A stretch of DNA of 64,000 nt from Pseudomonadota bacterium. Lineage in GTDB: Bacteria; Pseudomonadota; Gammaproteobacteria; Xanthomonadales; Xanthomonadaceae. The position numbers and the translations under genes are program-made. The stretch covers positions 1-64,000 of the forward strand of contig JAEWFT010000029.1 in NCBI GenBank assembly GCA_023388715.1, in the 5' to 3' direction. How positions within the stretch are numbered: the stretch's first letter is position 1; every line of letters begins with the position of its first letter. The notes beneath the pieces were generated by a model, which had not been told where the DNA came from, did not search any database, and saw only the letters and a list, made by a program, of their open reading frames with translations. Of the stretch, positions 59,077 to 64,000 are shown piece after piece.

Positions 59077-60315
59077 TCATGGCACGGTGCCCGAGGCGCC
59101 GTGTACGGCCAGTGAGGCCAGCCACAGGTCGCCGCTCACCAGCTGTCCGGCCCGGACCTGGCCGGCATTGCCCAGCCGCAGCCACTGCCCGCTGCAGCCC
59201 TGCGCCGGGACGGTGAAGGAGACCTGTTCAGCCTGCCACCCGCGACTCCCGCTCAGGGGCTGGCTGCGCGCAAGCACGGTCTCGCCGTCGCCCGCGCAGG
59301 CCAGGGTCCACTGCAGGCCGTTGTCGCTGCGCAATCCCTCGAGCCGGCGCTGGAAGTCCAGCCGGTACGCTCCCGGAGGCAGCAGGAGGGCGTGCTCCAG
59401 CACCGCGCCGGCAACCCGGCGACCGAGGAACCGCACATGCAGTGCGCGGCCGCGACTGCCCGGCGCGGCCTCGAAATCCACGATCGCGCCCGCGACCTCC
59501 GGGATCCGCCAGTCGAAGCCCTGCCCCGTCGGCGCCTGCGCGAAGTCGCCGTTGTACAGCAGCGGCAGCGGGTTTCCGCTGGCCACGCGCGGGGCGGCCC
59601 AGCGGGCATGTGCCTCGCCCCAGCGGCCGTCGCGCAACAGGGATTCGATCCAGGCGGAGGATTCCTCGGCGTCCAGCCCGCCGCGGCGCTGCAGCGCGCC
59701 CAGCACCGCGTCGGCGTGGGCCGGGTTGCCAGTGGTGGGGTGCCGCAGCGCCGCCAGCAAACCAGACCGCCAAGGCGGGCGGCGCGCGAGGGTATCGGCC
59801 AACGCCTCGACGAAGCCCGGGTCGCCGGCAAACTGAACCAGCACCGGGAACACCGAGCCGGCGGCGTTCGGGGACAGCGTCAGCACCTGGTCGACCTGGA
59901 CCAGGGTCTCGGCGAGGTCGCCGCGTTCCAGCGCGTCCTGCGCCAGCCACGCCCGAGTGGGCAGGTCGCGCGGCGCGCGGCGGGCGGCGATACGGAACAG
60001 CGCCCTCGCCTGCTCGGGCTGCTTGCGTGCGGCCGCGACCTGGCCGAGGACCCGGTAGGCGCGGCCTTCCGCGGGTTCGACCTCCAGAACGCGATGGGCG
60101 GCGGCGCTGGCGCCGTCCAGATCGCCCGCGGCCAGGCGCTGGTTGGCGTGGCCCAGCAGGGCGTCGGGATGCTGGGGACGCCACGTGAGCGCGCCGGCGA
60201 AGTCGCCCCGCGCAATGGCCGCATTGGCCTGGATCAGGGTGAAGGTGCGCCAACCCGCCACCACGAGGAGCACCAGCACCAACAGGCCCAGCATCAGGCG
60301 CGTGCCGCGGATCAC
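59077..60315 (-). CDS. Membrane-anchored TPR protein of the EPS locus
   Basis: 412 aa. N-terminal TM helix (LMLGLLVLVLLVVAGW) followed by TPR-like repeats (GDFAGALTWRPQHPDALLGH, AGDLDGASAAAHRVLEVEPA) and a C-terminal beta-rich, carbohydrate-binding-like domain (FDWRIPEVAGAIVDFEAAPG). The GTG at 60315 overlaps the upstream gene's stop (GTGA). Perhaps a periplasmic partner in polymer assembly or export. No enzyme motif. Confidence 0.82.
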   Translation of the reverse strand: MIRGTRLMLGLLVLVLLVVAGWRTFTLIQANAAIARGDFAGALTWRPQHPDALLGHANQRLAAGDLDGASAAAHRVLEVEPAEGRAYRVLGQVAAARKQPEQARALFRIAARRAPRDLPTRAWLAQDALERGDLAETLVQVDQVLTLSPNAAGSVFPVLVQFAGDPGFVEALADTLARRPPWRSGLLAALRHPTTGNPAHADAVLGALQRRGGLDAEESSAWIESLLRDGRWGEAHARWAAPRVASGNPLPLLYNGDFAQAPTGQGFDWRIPEVAGAIVDFEAAPGSRGRALHVRFLGRRVAGAVLEHALLLPPGAYRLDFQRRLEGLRSDNGLQWTLACAGDGETVLARSQPLSGSRGWQAEQVSFTVPAQGCSGQWLRLGNAGQVRAGQLVSGDLWLASLAVHGASGTVP

Positions 60316-61718
60316 GGCTGCCCCTCCAGCGCGACGCCGCTGACCAGCCAGCGCTGCTCGCGCCACACCAGTTGCGCGCGCACCTGAGCGTCATCGCCGA
60401 ACGCGGCTTGCAGCGAAGCATCTTCCCGGTCGACACGCCATTGCGGATCGCCGCCAAGCCGCCCGCCACTGGCGTGCAGCCGTTCGCGCAGGCGCAGCGC
60501 GCGTTCCTGCGCCGCCATCGAGTCCCAGATCGGCGGGGTACGGGCGGTGCTCGAGGCCAGGAAGGCCAGCAGCTGGCCACCGGTGCGCTGGGCCTGGCGC
60601 ACGCGTTCCACCGACGCGACGGTGGGGGCCGGGGCAACGGCGGTCACGGCAGAAGAAGGGGCGGCGGGCATGGTCGCGGGCGCCTGCGTTGCTGGCTGGG
60701 GTGGAGGGGCCGGCACCTTGGCCTGCGCGGCCACGGCCGGCATCGGGGCCGCAGTTACGCGGGGCGCTGCGGCCATCACGGGTGGCGGCGTTTCCGGCTG
60801 CGGCGTCACCAACGCGCGCGGCGGCGCGGCAGGTGGCGGCGGAACCGCAGGCGGTGGCAGTTCGCTGCGGGACGGCGTTTCAGGCATGGGTATCGGGTCG
60901 AGCGCCGCGATCACGTCAGGTTCGTAGGCATCCTGAGCGGGCGGCGGCGTGCGCGCGATGGCGCGCTGCGGTGCCGCTGCCGGTTTACGCTCGGGTGCAG
61001 CCGTATCGGAGGTGGCGCGCCTGGGCATCCGCAGCGCGACCGCGTCGGCTTCATCCGGGGCCGCGCTGTCGGTGTCGGCGGCCTCCACGATGTAGCCGCT
61101 TTCCGGCTCGCGCAGGGCATCGCGCAATGCAATGGTGCCCAACACGGCGCAGGCGGCAAACAGCGCGAGGATCGGTGCGCGACGGCGCCAGCGGTCGCCC
61201 GCATCGTGGACCTCCAGCGGCACCGGCGCCGCCACCCGTGGGGCGGAACGGGTGGACCAGCGCGAGGACGTCGTCGCCACCGGATGGGCGGCGTCGTAGG
61301 CGGCGCGTTGCTCGGGCGTGCGTAGCGCACTCCAGGCCGCATTGACGCGGCCGGCGAAGATGGCATCCCAGTCGCTGGTCTGGCGGTCGGGATGCAGCCA
61401 CTGCTGCAACAGCCGATGGTGCGTCTTGACCTGCTCGGCGCTGGCATCACGCGCAAGGCCAAGGACGCGGTAGGCGTCGGCCCCGGAATGGAATAGCACC
61501 TCGCGCAGGTAGAACCGCACCGCGTCCACCAGTTCGGTGTCGGTGGCGCCGGTGCGTTCGATCGCAACGGTCAGGGCCTCGCCGCGGTTGCCGGTCGCGA
61601 TTTGCAGCAGCGGCTCCATGCCGTCCGGCAGCGGCTGCTGCCGCAGCGCCATCCGCTCCCCGGGGGCCCGGGCGAGTGCCAGGGCCCAGTCCAGCGCGTC
61701 CCCCCGCGCTCCGGCCAC
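60312..61718 (-). CDS. J-domain membrane protein of the EPS locus
   Basis: 468 aa. A J-like domain at about residues 80-145 (DAYRVLGLARDASAEQVKTH) keeps HPD in QWLHPDRQTSD, so it can stimulate DnaK. One TM helix at about residues 183-200 (RAPILALFAACAVLGTIAL), then a long Pro/Ala-rich linker and a C-terminal domain near DAQVRAQLVWREQRWLVSGV. Starts with GTG at 61718. Between the BY-kinase (4 bp) and the TPR gene (overlap), so in one operon with both. Confidence 0.85.
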   Translation of the reverse strand: MAGARGDALDWALALARAPGERMALRQQPLPDGMEPLLQIATGNRGEALTVAIERTGATDTELVDAVRFYLREVLFHSGADAYRVLGLARDASAEQVKTHHRLLQQWLHPDRQTSDWDAIFAGRVNAAWSALRTPEQRAAYDAAHPVATTSSRWSTRSAPRVAAPVPLEVHDAGDRWRRRAPILALFAACAVLGTIALRDALREPESGYIVEAADTDSAAPDEADAVALRMPRRATSDTAAPERKPAAAPQRAIARTPPPAQDAYEPDVIAALDPIPMPETPSRSELPPPAVPPPPAAPPRALVTPQPETPPPVMAAAPRVTAAPMPAVAAQAKVPAPPPQPATQAPATMPAAPSSAVTAVAPAPTVASVERVRQAQRTGGQLLAFLASSTARTPPIWDSMAAQERALRLRERLHASGGRLGGDPQWRVDREDASLQAAFGDDAQVRAQLVWREQRWLVSGVALEGQP

Positions 61719-61722
61719 CCCG

Positions 61723-63981
61723 TCAGCCCTTCGTCAGCCGAGGCTTGGCGCCGTAGGCGTAGTAGCCCTCGTAGTTGTAGTGGTAGCCGTAACCGTAGCC
61801 CGCCGCCTTGGCGTCGTACTTGGTCAACAGCGCGCCGACGATGCGTGCACGCGCCACCAGCAGGCGCTTGAGGGCCTGTTGCGCGGTGGCGATGCGGGTC
61901 TTGCCGGAGGTCACGACCAGCAGCGTGCCTTCCACCACGTTGGCCAAGATCGGCGAGTCCGCAAGTCCCAGCACCGGGGGTCCATCGATGATGACCTGGT
62001 CGTAGCGCTCGCCGGCGACAGTCAGCATCGAGACCAGCTTGGAGCCCGAAAGCAGTTCCGCCGGGTTGGGCGGCAGCGGGCCGGAGAGGATCACCTTCAG
62101 CCGCTCGTCGTCGGTATCCAGGGTGACTTCCGACAGGCGGCTGGCGCCCGACAGCAGGTTCGACAGACCGGCCTCGCCCTTGATCCCGAGCGTGCGGTGC
62201 AGCGAGGGATTGCGCAGGTCGGCCTCGATCAGCAGCACGCGCTTGCCTAGCTGCGCGAAGTTGCGCGCCAGCGCGAGCGCGGTGGTCGACTTGCCCTCGC
62301 TCGGCGCCGGGCTGGTGACCAGCAGCACGCGCGGCACGCCGTGGTCGGTCGAGAACTGCAGGGCCGTGCGCACCGAGCGATAGGCTTCGGAGAACGACGA
62401 GCGTGTGTCGGCGGCGACCTCGGCGAGGTTGTCCTTCGGGCCCAGCTTGGGAATGACGCCCAGCACCGCCAGCTTGAGCTTCTGCTCCACGTCTTCGGGC
62501 GTCTTCAGGGTGTCGTCCAGGAACTCCAGCACGAAGGCCAGCAGCACGCCCAGCAGCAGGCCGGCGAGCAGGCCCATCGCCAGGTTCTTCATCAGGTTGG
62601 GCTTGAAGCGATAGCCGCCCTGCGCCCGGTCGATAATCGAGATGTTGTTGGTGCGGACGTCACCGGCCGCGCCCACTTCCTTGAAGCGCTGCAGCAGGCT
62701 GTCGTACATCTGCTTGTTGGTGTCGGCCTCGCGCTTGAGGATGTTGTACTGGATGCTGCGGCTGTCGGTGTCCAGCGCTTCGCCGCGCAGGTTGGCGATC
62801 TGGCCCTTGAGCATCCCCTCGTTGGCGGCGGCGGCGTCGTAATCGGCCTTGAGCGACGCGCGGATGCGACCGGTCTCGGCGCCGATCTCGCGGTTCACTG
62901 CGTCGAGCTGCGCCTTGAGCTGGACCATCTCCGGATAGTCCGGCTTGAAGGTCTGCAGCTTTTGCTGGTACTGCCCCTGCAGGGTGGCGCGCTGCTGCTC
63001 GAGACCGCTGACGCTCGCCCGCATTTCCGACGGCAACGCGCCGGAGGCCGCCTGGCGCCAGCGCGCCTGCGCGCGGATGCGCTCGCTCTGCGCCGCGGCC
63101 AGCATCGCGTTGAGTTCGGTCAGGTTCTGGGTGGAGAGCGAGGTGCCCTCCTCGCCAGTGTTGACCAGCCCTTCCTTCTGCGCGAACTCCACCAGCTTGC
63201 GCTCGGATTCCTCCAGCTTGGCCTTGGTCTGCGCCAGCTGGTCCTCCAGGAAGGTCTTGGCGTAGGAGGTGGTACCCAGGCGCCGTTCCAGGCTGGAGGC
63301 GATGAAGCCTTCCGCCACGGCGTTTACCACGCGCGCTGAGAATGCGGGATCGGGGCTGTCGAACGATAGGCGGACAAGCCGCGACTCCTTCACCGGATCG
63401 ACGCTGAGGCCGCCCTGGATGACCCCGGTCGCCTGGCGCAACAGTTCTTCGCTGCCCCGCGGACGGCTGGCGTCCTCCGCCTTGGCCTTCTGCTCGGGGC
63501 GCAGCAGCGCGATCACCCGCCCGATCCAGCCCGGATCGCTCAGACCGGCCAGGGTTTCCTGCGGTAGGTTCAACTCGTTGGCCACGCGCTCGGCCAGCGC
63601 TCGGCTGCGCAGCAGTTCGTATTGCGTATTGAGGAACTCAGGATCCCAACCGTCGTAGAACGGCATGGCGCCCTGGGTCGCCACGATCGGCGGACCTTCC
63701 TTCTCCACCTGCATCAGCGCCGAAGCGCGATACATCGGCTGGGTCATCAGCGTGATCAGCAATGCCAGCGCGACAACCCCGGCCAGCACCCCGGCGACCA
63801 GGCGCCGACGCTTGACCAGGATACGCCAGTAGGCAAGCAGGTCGATCTCGTCCGGATCGGCCTCGCGCCGGTCGTCCAGCAGGTCCAGGCTCAGCGCGCC
63901 GCCAGCACCCCCGCGGTAGCGGTCCAGGCCACGCTGGGGATGTGCATCAGGATTCGCCGGCAGGCGGTCACGGTCATCCAT
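61723..63981 (-). CDS. Polysaccharide co-polymerase / bacterial tyrosine autokinase (Wzc-like)
   Basis: 752 aa. N-terminal Wzz domain with TM near residue 65 and long coiled coils (periplasmic), a second TM about residue 450 (NLAMGLLAGLLLGVLLAFVL), then a cytoplasmic BY-kinase: Walker A SPAPSEGKSTTALALA, A' VLLIEADLRNP, B QVIIDGPPVLGL. The C-terminal tail is a tyrosine cluster (YGYGYHYNYEGYYAYG) for autophosphorylation. It controls chain length and export. Starts at the ATG at 63981. The first gene of the visible operon. Confidence 0.95.
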   Translation of the reverse strand: MDDRDRLPANPDAHPQRGLDRYRGGAGGALSLDLLDDRREADPDEIDLLAYWRILVKRRRLVAGVLAGVVALALLITLMTQPMYRASALMQVEKEGPPIVATQGAMPFYDGWDPEFLNTQYELLRSRALAERVANELNLPQETLAGLSDPGWIGRVIALLRPEQKAKAEDASRPRGSEELLRQATGVIQGGLSVDPVKESRLVRLSFDSPDPAFSARVVNAVAEGFIASSLERRLGTTSYAKTFLEDQLAQTKAKLEESERKLVEFAQKEGLVNTGEEGTSLSTQNLTELNAMLAAAQSERIRAQARWRQAASGALPSEMRASVSGLEQQRATLQGQYQQKLQTFKPDYPEMVQLKAQLDAVNREIGAETGRIRASLKADYDAAAANEGMLKGQIANLRGEALDTDSRSIQYNILKREADTNKQMYDSLLQRFKEVGAAGDVRTNNISIIDRAQGGYRFKPNLMKNLAMGLLAGLLLGVLLAFVLEFLDDTLKTPEDVEQKLKLAVLGVIPKLGPKDNLAEVAADTRSSFSEAYRSVRTALQFSTDHGVPRVLLVTSPAPSEGKSTTALALARNFAQLGKRVLLIEADLRNPSLHRTLGIKGEAGLSNLLSGASRLSEVTLDTDDERLKVILSGPLPPNPAELLSGSKLVSMLTVAGERYDQVIIDGPPVLGLADSPILANVVEGTLLVVTSGKTRIATAQQALKRLLVARARIVGALLTKYDAKAAGYGYGYHYNYEGYYAYGAKPRLTKG

Positions 63982-64000
63982 GGGACCGGTGGGAAGGCGA

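Overview
The window is GC-rich chromosomal DNA from a gammaproteobacterium of the Xanthomonadaceae (Lysobacter/Luteimonas-like). This follows from the serC-aroA pair, a xanA-type phosphohexomutase, a FFLEELY-type protein next to a patatin, and copies of the REP-like palindrome TGTAGGAGCGGCTTCA..., which is typical of this family. Genus-level placement is inference.

1-19.4 kb is mostly conserved chromosomal genes: the end of a Pro/Ala-rich membrane protein, nfuA, phhB, rluC and rne (divergent), a GacA/UvrY-type regulator, tRNA-Ser(TGA), a LysR regulator divergent from an azoreductase, serS, a TonB-like protein, serC-aroA, msrPQ, a PHA-system protein, an FHA membrane protein, a FFLEELY-type protein divergent from a patatin, and a PhaF-like phasin. 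19.5-24.9 kb has a lipid-storage flavour: a two-domain fatty acyl-CoA reductase of the Marinobacter type, divergent from acyl-CoA-binding protein plus a PhaD-like TetR regulator. It also holds a membrane-anchored Mrr-like protein, a hidden 52-codon minus-strand gene with its own terminator, and a helical-repeat protein.

24.9-35.3 kb is the most interesting part. It holds wecA and a lasso-peptide (RiPP) cluster: ABC exporter (D), divergent PqqD-like B1 and transglutaminase-like protease B2, an HprK-like kinase (K), two unlike precursor peptides (A1, A2) and an asparagine-synthetase-like cyclase (C). Upstream, on the same strand, is a translationally coupled pair: a VanZ/O-antigen-ligase fusion and a PF14907-type nucleotidyltransferase. 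The sequence predicts two lasso peptides with Ala1-Glu8 rings, one carrying two cysteines, and possibly phosphorylated or further decorated tails.

35.4-64 kb is an exopolysaccharide/O-antigen locus, mainly on the minus strand: BY-kinase/co-polymerase (Wzc-like), a J-domain membrane protein, a TPR protein, a small secreted protein, O-antigen ligase/polymerases, a TviB-type nucleotide-sugar dehydrogenase, acyltransferases, an FkbM methyltransferase, a flippase, several glycosyltransferases, two polysaccharide deacetylases (one truncated), AsnB, RmlD-like and GAE-like sugar-nucleotide enzymes, and plus-strand xanA with an apparent ATT start codon. It is interrupted by a Phd/VapC-type toxin-antitoxin pair, a roughly 395-bp degenerate 21-22-bp repeat array, and REP-type palindromes. 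One REP pair is inserted in frame in the TviB-type gene, with a six-unit 15-bp tandem repeat next to it.

All annotation here was made by eye from sequence and recalled family features. No database search or structure prediction was run.
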